A stretch of 64,000 nucleotides of DNA from Terrirubrum flagellatum. Lineage in GTDB: Bacteria > Pseudomonadota > Alphaproteobacteria > Rhizobiales > Beijerinckiaceae. A model generated the notes under the pieces. The model worked only from the letters and a program-made list of their open reading frames with translations, was not told the DNA's origin and did no database searches. Where the stretch lies: the NCBI RefSeq assembly GCF_022059845.1, contig NZ_CP091851.1:4030001-4094000 (forward strand), read 5' to 3'. The position numbers were made by a program, and so were the translations under genes. Below, one piece after another: positions 45,070-54,659 of this stretch; within the stretch, counting starts at the first letter, position 1; each line of letters begins with the position of its first letter.

Positions 45070-45969
45070 TCACAGCCGCACGCCTCTCAATTCCTTTTGT
45101 CCGCCATAAGGCGGCTTCGTGATCCCCGTCATCTTCTCCATGACGCCGGGAACGCTGTTAAAGTCGCGCGTAAAGGTTTCAAGCGTTCCGCCAAGCCAGT
45201 CGATCGTGACCATGTCGGGCTTGGGATTGTGGAACTCCACCGTCTCCACGGCGACGAAATTCGCCGGCGTTCCGTAGAGCGGCTGGATCGGCGCATAAGC
45301 GACGTTGTGGTACTGATCGAAGTGATAATAGTAGACGTCGAGCCCCTCATAGATGATCCACCAGCCGATCAGCCATTCCGGCACCGCGGGACGCGGATCG
45401 AGAAAAAGCTCCATGTCAACCCAGCCGCGCAGACTGGCGGGGTTATAAAATCCAATCTTTCGCTTGAGGATATCGCATCCCGCTCCCGGACCGCCCTGAC
45501 CGGATTCGACGGTCCACCATCCGCCGCCATAACAATCCAGCGAAACGCCCATATGAAATGCGACCGATCTGAAGACGTCGCCATATTGCGGCCGGCGCGT
45601 CGGCGAGGCGTCAACCCAGGCGTGACCCTTGCCGATGGTTCTCAATACCGACGCGATCTCGAACTGTCCGAGATTCATCTTGGCGTCCATGGCGATGCCG
45701 GCGTGGCAGACAAATTCATTGCAAGTGGTTCTTATGCCGCCGCCATACCAATTATTCAGCAATTCGAGGTGCGTGACCTTCGTATAGGCAAGGAAATCAG
45801 GATCCGTGGAGTTGCCGCCCTTGGCGTTCGCGGCAGCCATGGTCTTTTCGTTCATGTCTTTTATTGGAAGGACAGGCTGGCCTGAACGAATTTCCAATCC
45901 GTAGTCCGGAACTTTCTGCAGATAAGCGTCCAGCTTCAAACGAATCGCCTTGCGCGCGTCCGATTCCAT
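45070..45969 (-). CDS. NlpC/P60-like cysteine peptidase domain fused to a lipocalin-like C-terminal domain
   Basis: The 299-aa protein is not a known enzyme but has an NlpC/CHAP-like pattern: Cys83 in RTTCNEFVCHAG, PQYGDVFRS, His139 in VAFHMGVS, and VESGQGGPGAGCDILKRK as the third active-site strand. From about 200 on, a second beta-rich region appears (WWIIYEGLDVYYYHFD, MVTIDWLGGTLETFTRD) reminiscent of lipocalin-like domains. There is no signal peptide or membrane segment. Peptidoglycan amidase or endopeptidase activity is inferred. The start at 45969 has GGAAGGA upstream; an ATG at 45996 is the alternative. Confidence 0.6.
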   Translation of the reverse strand: MESDARKAIRLKLDAYLQKVPDYGLEIRSGQPVLPIKDMNEKTMAAANAKGGNSTDPDFLAYTKVTHLELLNNWYGGGIRTTCNEFVCHAGIAMDAKMNLGQFEIASVLRTIGKGHAWVDASPTRRPQYGDVFRSVAFHMGVSLDCYGGGWWTVESGQGGPGAGCDILKRKIGFYNPASLRGWVDMELFLDPRPAVPEWLIGWWIIYEGLDVYYYHFDQYHNVAYAPIQPLYGTPANFVAVETVEFHNPKPDMVTIDWLGGTLETFTRDFNSVPGVMEKMTGITKPPYGGQKELRGVRL

Positions 45970-46307
45970 TATCCTTCCCCCAATCCCCTCAAACATCCCG
46001 ACGGATATTCAATCATCAACAATCTGAGGCGCGCGCCGTGGCGCAGCCATTTTCAAACGCGCTGCGCGCCTGACGGCGCGCTGCGTCGGCCCGAAATACA
46101 TGGGTCCTGTGTATATTTTAACGAAACGCGTCTCGATTCAAGCTCCGGATCAGGCGGTGGAGAAAGCGGCCTCCATTCGCGAGCGTTTCGCGGGGGTCGC
46201 TTGCTCCACAACGCCGCAGCGTTAACGATACGCGCGAACAGGCGTTTATTCCGGTCGATCCCCATGGTAGCCATTTACCGTTTCTTAACCATGATGCGGA
46301 CGCTGGC
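45970..46307. other. Divergent intergenic region
   Basis: About 340 bp between the divergent peptidase-like and membrane-protein genes. No convincing gene is seen. It has a small perfect hairpin, GCGCGCC-TGAC-GGCGCGC (46064-46081), and a CtrA-like box at 46274-46292. The rest has no structure that I recognise. Confidence 0.45.
46274..46292. promoter_or_regulatory. CtrA-like box before the 46308 gene
   Basis: TTTA-CCGTTTC-TTAACCAT has the N7 spacing of the CtrA consensus TTAA-N7-TTAA(CCAT) with one mismatch in the left half. It ends 15 nt before the GTG start. Confidence 0.35.
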
Positions 46308-46847
46308 GTGCTCAACCGGATCGACGACTTTCTTATCGGCGCGGCAGGCCGCGCCGCCGGCTGGGCCGAAGATCGTTTCGAGATCACCCTCCCGGCGCTC
46401 CTGCGCGAATGCCTCACGGCGGCGATGGTCGCCTATTTCGGCGTCGTGCTGAAGCTCCTGCTTTCCGGAAGTTTTCTCAGCGCGCTCATCATCCTCGCCA
46501 CGCTTCCGATCGCGGCGCCCACCACCCTGAAGCAGCTTCGCAGATATCAGACCGATGCGCAGAAGCCTTGGTCGAGCGATCTCGCGCGTTCCTACATGGC
46601 GCGGGCGATCGGGCGACGCGAGTCGATGCGCACGGCGCGCGGCATCACGTTCGTGCTGACGATCTTCGTCACCGCGCTGAACGCCACGACGATCGTCAGC
46701 GGTCGCTTCGAACCCAGCGCCTACATCTTCGCCGCGTTCTGGCTCGTGGCGCTGGCGCATGAATATCTCAGCGCCGCTGAACCGCTCCCGCCGGGACAGC
46801 GCCGCCGGCAGGCGTCGCTCACTCTCGCGACGCATTCCGCACAGTAG
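46308..46847 (+). CDS. Hypothetical membrane protein
   Basis: This 179-aa protein has about four hydrophobic segments, for example MVAYFGVVLKLLLSGSFLSA, ALIILATLPIAAPTTL, ITFVLTIFVTALNATTIV and SAYIFAAFWLVALAHEYLSA. No conserved functional motif is recognised. Start codon GTG at 46308 without a strong ribosome site, so the N-terminus is uncertain. The position just after a CtrA-like box could mean cell-cycle-linked expression. Confidence 0.6.
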   Translation: MLNRIDDFLIGAAGRAAGWAEDRFEITLPALLRECLTAAMVAYFGVVLKLLLSGSFLSALIILATLPIAAPTTLKQLRRYQTDAQKPWSSDLARSYMARAIGRRESMRTARGITFVLTIFVTALNATTIVSGRFEPSAYIFAAFWLVALAHEYLSAAEPLPPGQRRRQASLTLATHSAQ

Positions 46848-46865
46848 GCGACAAGCAGAGCCCGC

Positions 46866-47603
46866 CTAGCGGCCTTTGCTCGCCTTCCACGCCTCATACT
46901 CCGGACGCGCCGCATCCGACAGCGGATAATAACGGCGCAGATCACCGCCAACCGCCAGCCGCTCGCGGGAGAAGTCCTCCCATTCATGATGCTGGTTGGC
47001 GAGCGTGATCACCTGCTCCGCCAACGCGACAGGCACGACCACGGCGCCGTCGTCATCGGCAATGACGATGTCGCCCGGCATGACCAGCACGCCGCCACAG
47101 GCGATGGGAACATTGACCGCGAACGGCATGAGATCGGTCTGCGTGTGGAAATTCGGCGTGAGGCCGCGGAGCCAGAGGCCAAGGCCGAGATCCTTGCCAT
47201 TGGGATAGTCCCGGATGCAGCCGTCGATCACGACGCCGGCGCCGCCCCTGCCCTTGAAATAGGTCAGCATCATCTCGCCGAAAATGCCGCTTTTCATATC
47301 GCCGCGCGCATCGACAACGACGATGTCGCCGGCCTGCGCGTGATAGAGCACATGGCGGTGAAGCTGCTTTTCCGGCTCGGCATATTCGTCCTCGCCATAA
47401 ATGTCCTCGCGCTTCGGCATGAATTGCAGCGTCAGCGCCGGCCCGCAGATCGACCGGCCGGGATTCCAGCTCACGGGGCCGTAAATATGCGCGTTACGCA
47501 CGCCAAGCTTGTAGAGCGTGCTTGTCGCCGCCGCGGCGCCGATCGCCCTGACGCCTTCGACCAGCGCCTTTGGAGGGCGCGTGATGTCCTTGGTCTCGAT
47601 CAT
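46866..47603 (-). CDS. RraA-like aldolase/demethylmenaquinone methyltransferase-fold protein
   Basis: This 245-aa RraA-fold protein has the family signature GGAGVVIDGCIRD with the Mg-binding Asp and the Arg, and a late GDIVIADDDGAVVVP. Relatives are class II pyruvate aldolases (4-hydroxy-4-methyl-2-oxoglutarate type) and RNase E regulators. As the last gene of a sugar-acid operon it more likely cleaves a 2-keto-3-deoxy acid to pyruvate than binds RNase E. The start at 47603 is supported by AAAGGA upstream. It lies 25 nt after the dehydratase gene. Confidence 0.82.
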   Translation of the reverse strand: MIETKDITRPPKALVEGVRAIGAAAATSTLYKLGVRNAHIYGPVSWNPGRSICGPALTLQFMPKREDIYGEDEYAEPEKQLHRHVLYHAQAGDIVVVDARGDMKSGIFGEMMLTYFKGRGGAGVVIDGCIRDYPNGKDLGLGLWLRGLTPNFHTQTDLMPFAVNVPIACGGVLVMPGDIVIADDDGAVVVPVALAEQVITLANQHHEWEDFSRERLAVGGDLRRYYPLSDAARPEYEAWKASKGR

Positions 47604-47628
47604 CGTTTGATCCTTTCCTGATGCGCGA

Positions 47629-48801
47629 TCAGGGCGCGTCGCCGAAGAAGCTCGATCCCGGCTTGAGATGGGCGCGCGCCACGTCCTCATTGAGCGTGAG
47701 GCCATGACCCGGACGCTGATCAAGATGGATGAAGCCGTCGACGATCGGCGGACCTTCCATCACGAGCTCGCTCCACCACGGCACGTCATGGGCGTGGAAT
47801 TCCATCACGATGAAATTGTTGATCGACGCGCAAACCTGCGCGCCAGCGACCGTGCCGATCGGACTCGCCACGTTATGCGGCGCGATCGGAATGTAATAGA
47901 GATCGCAGAGGTCGGCGACCTTCCTGGTCTCCATCAATCCGCCCATCTTCGGAATGTCAGGCGCCACAATGCGCGCCGCCTGCTTCTCCACCAGCTCGCG
48001 ATAGCCATGCTTGCGATAGAGATTCTCGCCGGTGCAGATCGGCGTGCGCGTCGAATGGGTCACATGACGCTGCGCCTCGATATTCTCCGGCGGAATGGGG
48101 TCTTCGAGCCAGAGAAGATCATAAGGCTCAAGCGCCTGCGCGAGCTTGATCGCGTCATTCACATTGAACTTCCAGTGCGCGTCCATTGCGACCATGACTT
48201 CTGGACCGACAGCCTCGCGCACGCAGCGCGCGACATCGACCATCCAGGCCATCTCCTGCGAACCGATGATGCGGTTGAACGGCTCGAACCAGTAACGCCT
48301 GGGATGCGCATCATCCGTGATGTCGAGCGTATAGGGATTGCGCGTGTCGAGATCGAACTTGATCGCGGTGAATCCCTCCGACGCGACCTCCTTCGCCTTC
48401 TTGCCATAGTCCCTGGGGTCGGGCGTGTCGCCCGCGTGGCAATCCGCGTAGATGCGGATCTTGTCACGGAAACGTCCGCCGAAGAACGTCGAGATCGGCA
48501 GCTTGTGCGCGCGGCCAAGCAGGTCCCATAGCGCGATCTCGACACCGCTGATCGCCGTCACCGTCGCGCCGCCTTGCGAACCTTCGCCGGAGAGGCAGCG
48601 CACCATGATCTCGTAGAGCCGCGCGATGTTCGTCGGGTCCTCGCCAATCAGCAGCGGCTTCGCCTTGTGAACGAGTTCAGCGACGCCCGCGCCCCAATAG
48701 GCTTCGCCCAGCCCGGATACGCCGCTGTCGGTCTCGATCTTGACCAGAACCCAGGGAAAGTTTCCAGCGATGACAGCCGTGCTCACATTGGTGATCTTCA
48801 C
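47629..48801 (-). CDS. Mandelate racemase/muconate-lactonizing enzyme family dehydratase
   Basis: This 390-aa enolase-superfamily enzyme has a capping domain and a (beta/alpha)7beta barrel. Barrel motifs are FTAIKFDLD, metal ligands in VAMDAHWKF, LWLEDPIPPE and CTGENLY, and the catalytic base histidine in APHNVASP. This matches galactonate/gluconate-type acid-sugar dehydratases. The GTG start (VKITNVS) at 48801 follows AAGGAG by 6 nt. It lies between the transporter ATPase gene and the RraA-like gene in one operon. Confidence 0.88.
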   Translation of the reverse strand: MKITNVSTAVIAGNFPWVLVKIETDSGVSGLGEAYWGAGVAELVHKAKPLLIGEDPTNIARLYEIMVRCLSGEGSQGGATVTAISGVEIALWDLLGRAHKLPISTFFGGRFRDKIRIYADCHAGDTPDPRDYGKKAKEVASEGFTAIKFDLDTRNPYTLDITDDAHPRRYWFEPFNRIIGSQEMAWMVDVARCVREAVGPEVMVAMDAHWKFNVNDAIKLAQALEPYDLLWLEDPIPPENIEAQRHVTHSTRTPICTGENLYRKHGYRELVEKQAARIVAPDIPKMGGLMETRKVADLCDLYYIPIAPHNVASPIGTVAGAQVCASINNFIVMEFHAHDVPWWSELVMEGPPIVDGFIHLDQRPGHGLTLNEDVARAHLKPGSSFFGDAP

Positions 48802-48835
48802 GGGGAGCTCCTTCACAAGCGAATGAAACAGGCGA

Positions 48836-49924
48836 TCAAGCGCGCAGCGCGTCGCCGCTCGCGCCATCGAAGAGATGCAGGCGTTCCTGATCGAAGCTGA
48901 CGAAGACGCGCTCGTTCGGCGCAACTGGCGTCTCCGCCGGCACGCTGACGACGATCGTCTCCGCGCCAACACGCACATGGGTGTAGGTCAGATCGCCCGT
49001 CGGCTCGACCGTGTAGATGTCGCCCGCGATCGCGCCGTCGCTGGCGTTTTTCGACAGTCTTATTGATCCGTGTCGCGCGCCAAGAATGAGCTCGCGTCCA
49101 TTTGATGTTGCGGCTGCGCGCACATTCTTCGCATCAAGCTTCACCCGCCAGCCTTCCGCGCCTTCCAGCGTCGCGCCGTCGCCGCCGAGATTGAGCTTCA
49201 CCAGATTCATCGCGGGGCTGCCGACGAAACCGGCGACGAAGGTGTTCACGGGCGACTGAAAAACGCGCTGCGGGCTGTCATATTGCTGAAGGACGCCGCC
49301 ATTCATGACCGCCATGCGGTCGGCCATCGTCATCGCCTCCAACTGATCATGGGTGACATAGACGATGGTCGCCTTGAGCTCCTGATGGAAGCGCTTGAGT
49401 TCGGCGCGCATTTGGATGCGCAATTTGGCGTCAAGATTCGACAGGGGCTCATCCATCAGGAAGACCTTGGGATCGCGCACCAGCGCACGCCCGAGCGCAA
49501 CGCGCTGCTGCTGACCGCCAGACAATTCGCGCGGACGGCGTTGCAGCAGATGCTCCATATCGAGCGCCTTCGCCGCCGCCCTGATCTTGCGATCGGCCTC
49601 CGCCGCCGGCGTGCGCCGCATCTTGAGAGGAAAAGCCAGATTCTCGTACACGCTCTTGTTCGGATAAAGCGCGTAGTTCTGAAACACCATCGCGATATCA
49701 CGATCCTTGGGGTCGAGTTCGTTGACGAGCGTATCGCCAATGCGGATTTCGCCCTCGTCGATCTCGATCAGGCCGGCGATGAGATTGAGCGTCGTCGTCT
49801 TGCCGCAACCCGACGGGCCGACGAGCGCGACGAACTGCCCGTCCTCGACCTGAAGCGACACGTCATTGACGGCGACATAGCCGCCATAGCGCTTCATCAC
49901 ATGCCGCAAAGATACTTCAGCCAT
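48836..49924 (-). CDS. Sugar ABC transporter ATP-binding protein (MalK/UgpC type)
   Basis: This 362-aa ATPase energises the importer. Walker A GPSGCGKTTT, Q-loop FQNYALYPN, signature LSGGQQQR, Walker B VFLMDEPLSNLDAKLR and H-loop VTHDQLEAMT are all present, followed by a C-terminal TOBE/OB regulatory domain as in MalK. The start at 49924 (MAEVSLRHV) is preferred over a TTG 6 nt earlier because AGAGG sits 6 nt upstream. Confidence 0.94.
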   Translation of the reverse strand: MAEVSLRHVMKRYGGYVAVNDVSLQVEDGQFVALVGPSGCGKTTTLNLIAGLIEIDEGEIRIGDTLVNELDPKDRDIAMVFQNYALYPNKSVYENLAFPLKMRRTPAAEADRKIRAAAKALDMEHLLQRRPRELSGGQQQRVALGRALVRDPKVFLMDEPLSNLDAKLRIQMRAELKRFHQELKATIVYVTHDQLEAMTMADRMAVMNGGVLQQYDSPQRVFQSPVNTFVAGFVGSPAMNLVKLNLGGDGATLEGAEGWRVKLDAKNVRAAATSNGRELILGARHGSIRLSKNASDGAIAGDIYTVEPTGDLTYTHVRVGAETIVVSVPAETPVAPNERVFVSFDQERLHLFDGASGDALRA

Positions 49925-49951
49925 GCGCAACCTCTGTCTTTGCGGCCGGTC

Positions 49952-50803
49952 TCAATGCTTCACCGCGCCTTCGGTCAGCGCCTTCACGAAATGACGCTGC
50001 AGGAAGAGAAACAAAACGACGACGGGCACGCTCATGATGAAGGACGCCGCCATCAGGCCAGGCCAGTTAGTGGTGTGCTCGGCGAAGAAGCGCTGCAGCC
50101 CGACAGGCAATGTCAGCTTCGTCTTGTCGTTCATGAAGGTCAGCGCATAGACATATTCATTCCAGGCGACGATGAAGGAATAGATCGCGGTCGCGATGAT
50201 GCCGGGCGAAGACAGCGGCATCACGACATAGAGAAACGCCTGGAAGCGTGTCGCGCCATCGATGCGCGCCGCCTGTTCGAGCTGCGGCGGGATATTGTCG
50301 AAGAAGCCCTTGAGCAGCCAGATCGAGAGCGGCAGGCCGAAGGTGAGATAGGTCAGGATCAGCGAGCCGTGGTTGTTCACGAGGCCGAGCCAGCGCATCA
50401 TGATGAACAGCGGCATCAGGAACACGACCGCCGGGAACATGTTGCGCAGGAGCACCGCATAGAACAGCAGGTTTCGACCGGGAAAGCGGAAGCGCGAGAA
50501 GGCGTAGGCCGCGGGCACCGCGACAACCACGCCAAGAATGGTCGTCGTGACAGACACCCAGACGCTGTTCGCCATATAGCGGAGAAAGTCCTGTCCCATC
50601 GCGCTCGATGGCGACAACAGCTCGCGATACTCCTCCAGCGTCGGATTGCGCGGCCACCAGTCGGGCGGATATTGGGCCGCCGCGAATTGCGTCTTCAGCG
50701 AGGTGATGAACATCCACGCCATCGGCATGAGCGAGAACAGGGTCAGCAGCGCGAGAAACGCCCAACCGCCGATGCTCCAGGGATTGGCCTTTCGCGCCCT
50801 CAC
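49952..50803 (-). CDS. Carbohydrate ABC transporter permease (MalG type)
   Basis: This 283-aa inner-membrane permease has six helices. The EAA loop that contacts the ATPase appears as QLEQAARIDGATRFQAFLYV, and the C-terminus is typical (VVLFLFLQRHFVKALTEGAVKH). It starts with GTG overlapping the stop of the first permease gene by 4 nt. Confidence 0.93.
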   Translation of the reverse strand: MRARKANPWSIGGWAFLALLTLFSLMPMAWMFITSLKTQFAAAQYPPDWWPRNPTLEEYRELLSPSSAMGQDFLRYMANSVWVSVTTTILGVVVAVPAAYAFSRFRFPGRNLLFYAVLLRNMFPAVVFLMPLFIMMRWLGLVNNHGSLILTYLTFGLPLSIWLLKGFFDNIPPQLEQAARIDGATRFQAFLYVVMPLSSPGIIATAIYSFIVAWNEYVYALTFMNDKTKLTLPVGLQRFFAEHTTNWPGLMAASFIMSVPVVVLFLFLQRHFVKALTEGAVKH

Positions 50804-51771
50804 GCCGCCGCCTTTTCTTCGCTAGCGGTGAGCGCCCGGACATAGAAATAGCCGAGCGCCATCATGACCACGAACAGGATCACCGAATAGGCCGAAGCGA
50901 GCCCGAAGCGGATGCGGCCGAACGCGATCTGGTAGATATGGGTAATCCAGATTTCCGAGGCGCCCGCCGGCCCGCCGCCGGTCATGATGTAAGGAATGGT
51001 GAAGCTGTTGAGATTCGTCACCAGCAGCAGCAGCACCGTGACGAGAATCACACTCTTCAGATGCGGCACAGTGACGTGCCGGAAACGGCTCCATGGTCCG
51101 GCACCATCGACGCGCGCCGCGCTCAGCAACTGCTCCGGCACTGTTTGCAATCCCGCCATCAGCATGATCATGGCGAAGGGAAATTCCTTCCAGACATTCA
51201 CCACGATCAGCGACGCCATCACCCACTGCCTATTATCGAGGAAATTGATCGGTCCGTCAGAGAGCCCAAGCGCAGTCGCGAATGCGCCGATGACGCCGAC
51301 ATCGCTGTGATAAAGCCAGCGCCAGACATAGGACGCGGCGACCGCGCTGATGACATAGGGCACCAGCAGCACGCCGCGCAGCAGACCGCGGCCATGGAAG
51401 GCGCGGTTCAACGCCAGCGCGGCGCCGAAGCCGAGAACAAACGAGAAGAAGGTGGAATAGATCGTCCAGACGAAGGTGTTCCAGGTCGCCTCCTGGAATG
51501 TGTCCGCTTCCAGAATCCGCTGATAATTCTCGAGGCCGGCGAAGATCTTCTCGTCGAGCGCGAGATTGGGCGGCGTGCGGAAGAACGAGAGATGGATCGT
51601 GTAATAGATGGGATAGCCGATCACCAGCGCCATCACGCCGAGCGCAGGCGCGACATAGAGATAATCGGCTCGATGACGAACAATGCGTCGCAGCAGATTT
51701 TCGCGGGAACGCGGAGCGGCGGCGGGCGCTACGAGCCCCGCCACCGCTCCGGTCATCATCGCCCTGGTCAT
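50800..51771 (-). CDS. Carbohydrate ABC transporter permease (MalF type)
   Basis: This 323-aa permease has an N-terminal cytoplasmic leader, then six helices (YLYVAPALGVMALVIGYPIY first). The EAA loop is EQLLSAARVDGAGPWSRFRH. It forms the heterodimeric channel with the MalG-type protein that overlaps its end, and starts 5 nt after the binding-protein stop. Confidence 0.93.
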   Translation of the reverse strand: MTRAMMTGAVAGLVAPAAAPRSRENLLRRIVRHRADYLYVAPALGVMALVIGYPIYYTIHLSFFRTPPNLALDEKIFAGLENYQRILEADTFQEATWNTFVWTIYSTFFSFVLGFGAALALNRAFHGRGLLRGVLLVPYVISAVAASYVWRWLYHSDVGVIGAFATALGLSDGPINFLDNRQWVMASLIVVNVWKEFPFAMIMLMAGLQTVPEQLLSAARVDGAGPWSRFRHVTVPHLKSVILVTVLLLLVTNLNSFTIPYIMTGGGPAGASEIWITHIYQIAFGRIRFGLASAYSVILFVVMMALGYFYVRALTASEEKAAA

Positions 51772-51776
51772 CCCGC

Positions 51777-53282
51777 TCAGAAGTCAGACATGAGGTCCTT
51801 GATCTTTTTCGCGGCGTCGTCAGCCGCGTCCGACACTGACATTTTTTTGGTCAGCGCATTCTGCAGCATGTTCGGCACCACGATGTTCATGATCTCGGCC
51901 GACTGCGGCAGCACCGGGAACGGCACGCCGTAGGGCAGCATCGAAGTCGTCACATCGAGGAACTTGATGGTGTCGAGCCGCTCCTTCATCCATCTGGTCT
52001 TGAAGCCGCGGACGTTTCCGGGATTGGAGTCGGTCCAGGCGAGCTTCGTCGACCATTCCGGCCCGGTGAGCATGCAGACGAGCGCCTTTGCGGCGTTGAG
52101 ATCAAGTCCGCCCTCGACAATGTCGGGGTTGAAGATATGCGCGTTGGAGCCGCCGAACACGATTGCGCGCCGGGCCGACCCCTTGGGAACGAAGCCGTAG
52201 CGCATATTCGCCACAACAGCGTCGGCGGCTTTCTTGTCGTCGCCCGTAGCCTTCTTCGCGCGATCGAGCATCACGGCGTATTCCGCGGGATGCGCGATCA
52301 TCATGGCGAGCTGACCCTGCAGGAACGGGTCCTGATTCTCGTTCTGCGTGTTGGTGAGCGCGGACGCCGGCACCGAGCGGTCGCGCACATACATGTCGTA
52401 GGAGGCCTGAAGCGCCGCCTTCGATCCCGCATTGTTGATGAAGATGTTCTTGTAGGTCGGGCTCGCTTCCGCTTCGTCGAGCGCGCCGCCGCCGAACGCC
52501 CAGAGCTGCGGCATGAAGCGGAACGGCGTGTTGCCGGCGTTGACGCGGGCCACCATGCCATAACCGTTCTTGCCGGTCTTTTCCTTGATCTGCTTGGAAT
52601 AGGCGACGACGTCGTCCCATGTGGCCGGCGGCGATTCCGGATCAAGCCCGGCCTGCTTGAAAAGGTCAGCGTTCCAGATGAACGCCATGGTCTCGTTGTT
52701 GGTGGGGACGCCGTAGGTTTTTTCCTTCCAGGTCACCGACTTCAAGGCGCCTGGCCAGAATTCGTCGCGGGAATAGCCGACATCCTCCGGCTTGAATTCC
52801 TTCAGTTGCCCCTTGGCCGCGAATTCGACGCCCCAGAGGATCGGCAACCGCGCGACCATCGGCGCCGCCTTGCCGAGCGCGGCGGTGCGCAGCTTGTTCA
52901 GCATTTCATTGTAATCGAGATTCTGTTTCGTCACCTTGATGTTGGGATAGGTCTTGGAAAACGCATCCCAGAACTGCGCGTCCATCTCGTGCTGGATCTG
53001 CGGCGAGGCGGCGTTCGGCCCGAAATACCAATAGGTCACGCGGCCCGCATAATCTTTCGGCACGACCTTGTAACATTCCGCTGCGGTGTCATAATTTTCG
53101 GTGCCGGCGATGCTTGAAATATATTTGGGCGTCCAGCTATTGAGGTCGACGCCGGTCTTGCTCCCCTGCGCCCAAGTCTCCGTCGACAAGCCCGCGGCGA
53201 TAGCCGCCGCAGCGGTCGAACCCAAAAAAGCGCGACGATCGATGAGGCGCGTCGGAACGAGCCTCTTGCTCCAATTGGCCAT
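51777..53282 (-). CDS. Extracellular solute-binding protein, family 1 (sugar ABC importer)
   Basis: This 501-aa periplasmic protein captures the sugar or sugar acid for the importer. A twin-arginine signal (IDRRAFLGSTAAAAIAAGLS, about residues 17-36) suggests Tat export. The body has the type I binding-protein marks AMMIAHPAEYAVML, PKGSARRAIVFGGSNAHIFN and AKALVCMLTGPEWSTKLAWT. It is unusually long for the class. The ligand cannot be told from sequence; the dehydratase neighbours suggest an aldonic or uronic acid or its polymer. Confidence 0.9.
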   Translation of the reverse strand: MANWSKRLVPTRLIDRRAFLGSTAAAAIAAGLSTETWAQGSKTGVDLNSWTPKYISSIAGTENYDTAAECYKVVPKDYAGRVTYWYFGPNAASPQIQHEMDAQFWDAFSKTYPNIKVTKQNLDYNEMLNKLRTAALGKAAPMVARLPILWGVEFAAKGQLKEFKPEDVGYSRDEFWPGALKSVTWKEKTYGVPTNNETMAFIWNADLFKQAGLDPESPPATWDDVVAYSKQIKEKTGKNGYGMVARVNAGNTPFRFMPQLWAFGGGALDEAEASPTYKNIFINNAGSKAALQASYDMYVRDRSVPASALTNTQNENQDPFLQGQLAMMIAHPAEYAVMLDRAKKATGDDKKAADAVVANMRYGFVPKGSARRAIVFGGSNAHIFNPDIVEGGLDLNAAKALVCMLTGPEWSTKLAWTDSNPGNVRGFKTRWMKERLDTIKFLDVTTSMLPYGVPFPVLPQSAEIMNIVVPNMLQNALTKKMSVSDAADDAAKKIKDLMSDF

Positions 53283-53384
53283 GAGGTTTCCTCCGATAAT
53301 TCATTTGGTCTTGTTATTTGCGGAAAGCCTAGGAGCGCGGCCGGCGTGAGTAAAGCGCCACCGTTCCACCTGGCCGCCCCGGGG

Positions 53385-54581
53385 CTAGTCGAAAAAGCCG
53401 GCGTCCTCCCCCGCCAGATAACGCTTCGCCCGTTCAGGAACGAGATCGACGCCCATGCCGGGCCGATCCCACACATCGATGAAGCCGTTCTTCACGATCG
53501 GGTTGGGCAATCCGTCCACGATCTCATGCCACCAGTCCGCTTCCGCGCCTGGATATTCGAAGGCGATGAAATTCTGCGGCAGCGTCGCGCAAACCTGCAC
53601 CAGCGCCGCCATGCCGAGCACGCCGTTGCCCGTGCCATGCGGCGCCATCAGCACGCCGTGAAGATCGGCATATTCGGCGATCCATTTGAGTTCGGCGATG
53701 CCGCCGACATCGCAAGGGTCCGGACCGACGATGCGCACCGCCTTGGTCTCGATCAGTGATTTGAAATTCTGCCTGAGATAGATCTGCTCACCGGTGTGAA
53801 TCGGCGTCGAGGTCGATTGAGTCAGCTCGCGGTAGACGTCGGCGTTCACATAGGGCGAATAATCGCCGGTGATCATGTCCTCGCACCAGGCGATATTGTA
53901 TTTCTCGACGGCGCGGGCGAAGCGGATCGCGTCCGGCAGCATCCAGCCGGGACCGCAATCGAGCGCGATCGCCACCTTGTCGCCGGCGACTTCCTTCATC
54001 GCGGCGACGCATTCGAGCGTGTAGCCCATGCCGCGCTCGCTCATCATGCCGCGATCAGGCCAGGAGTGGAACGGCGTGTCGATCGATTCACCGAAGTGAT
54101 AGTCGGGAAATTCGCGCCGCATGCGGCTGTGAAAAGCGATGCCCTGTTTGACGAGCGTGAATCCTTGCGGCAGCTCCATCATGCGACGGATATCGTCAGC
54201 GAAGGATTGCGGCGAGAAATCCTTGAAAGGCTTGCGCAACGAGCCGTTATAGACGCGCACCCTGTCGCGGATCTTGCCGCCGAGAAGCTTGTAGACGGGA
54301 AGGCCGGCCGCCTTTCCCGCCACGTCCCAGAGCGCATGCTCGATGACGCTGACGGCGCTGCCCCACGGCTTGAAAGCGCCGCGCTGGCGAATCTTGATCA
54401 TGATCCGCTCGACATCGGTCGGATCTTCGCCGATCAGCGCTTCGCGAAAATAGAGAACGAAGGGCTTGAGATAGGGCTTGTACTGCTCGACCTGCCCGTA
54501 GCCGCTGATCCCCTGATCAGTGACAATCCGGACAATCGGGCTCTTGCCAAGCATGGCGCACCGAAGATCAACGATCTTCAT
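53385..54581 (-). CDS. Mandelate racemase/muconate-lactonizing enzyme family dehydratase
   Basis: This 398-aa enolase-superfamily protein has metal ligands in IALDCGPGWM, IAWCEDMIT and PIHTGEQIYL, and the histidine in MAPHGTGNGV. The barrel motifs are more diverged than in the other two dehydratases (CEDM for xEEP; DPCDVGG for the conserved N-x-G-G region), so its sugar acid may differ. The start at 54581 follows AAGGAGG by 4 nt. It is the first gene of the seven-gene minus-strand importer/dehydratase operon. Confidence 0.85.
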   Translation of the reverse strand: MKIVDLRCAMLGKSPIVRIVTDQGISGYGQVEQYKPYLKPFVLYFREALIGEDPTDVERIMIKIRQRGAFKPWGSAVSVIEHALWDVAGKAAGLPVYKLLGGKIRDRVRVYNGSLRKPFKDFSPQSFADDIRRMMELPQGFTLVKQGIAFHSRMRREFPDYHFGESIDTPFHSWPDRGMMSERGMGYTLECVAAMKEVAGDKVAIALDCGPGWMLPDAIRFARAVEKYNIAWCEDMITGDYSPYVNADVYRELTQSTSTPIHTGEQIYLRQNFKSLIETKAVRIVGPDPCDVGGIAELKWIAEYADLHGVLMAPHGTGNGVLGMAALVQVCATLPQNFIAFEYPGAEADWWHEIVDGLPNPIVKNGFIDVWDRPGMGVDLVPERAKRYLAGEDAGFFD

Positions 54582-54659
54582 ACCGCCTCCTTGCGCGCAT
54601 CGTCTGTTCGACAAACACGCGTTCCATCCCTGTGCGGCGTCTTCGTCGCGCCGTTTTAC

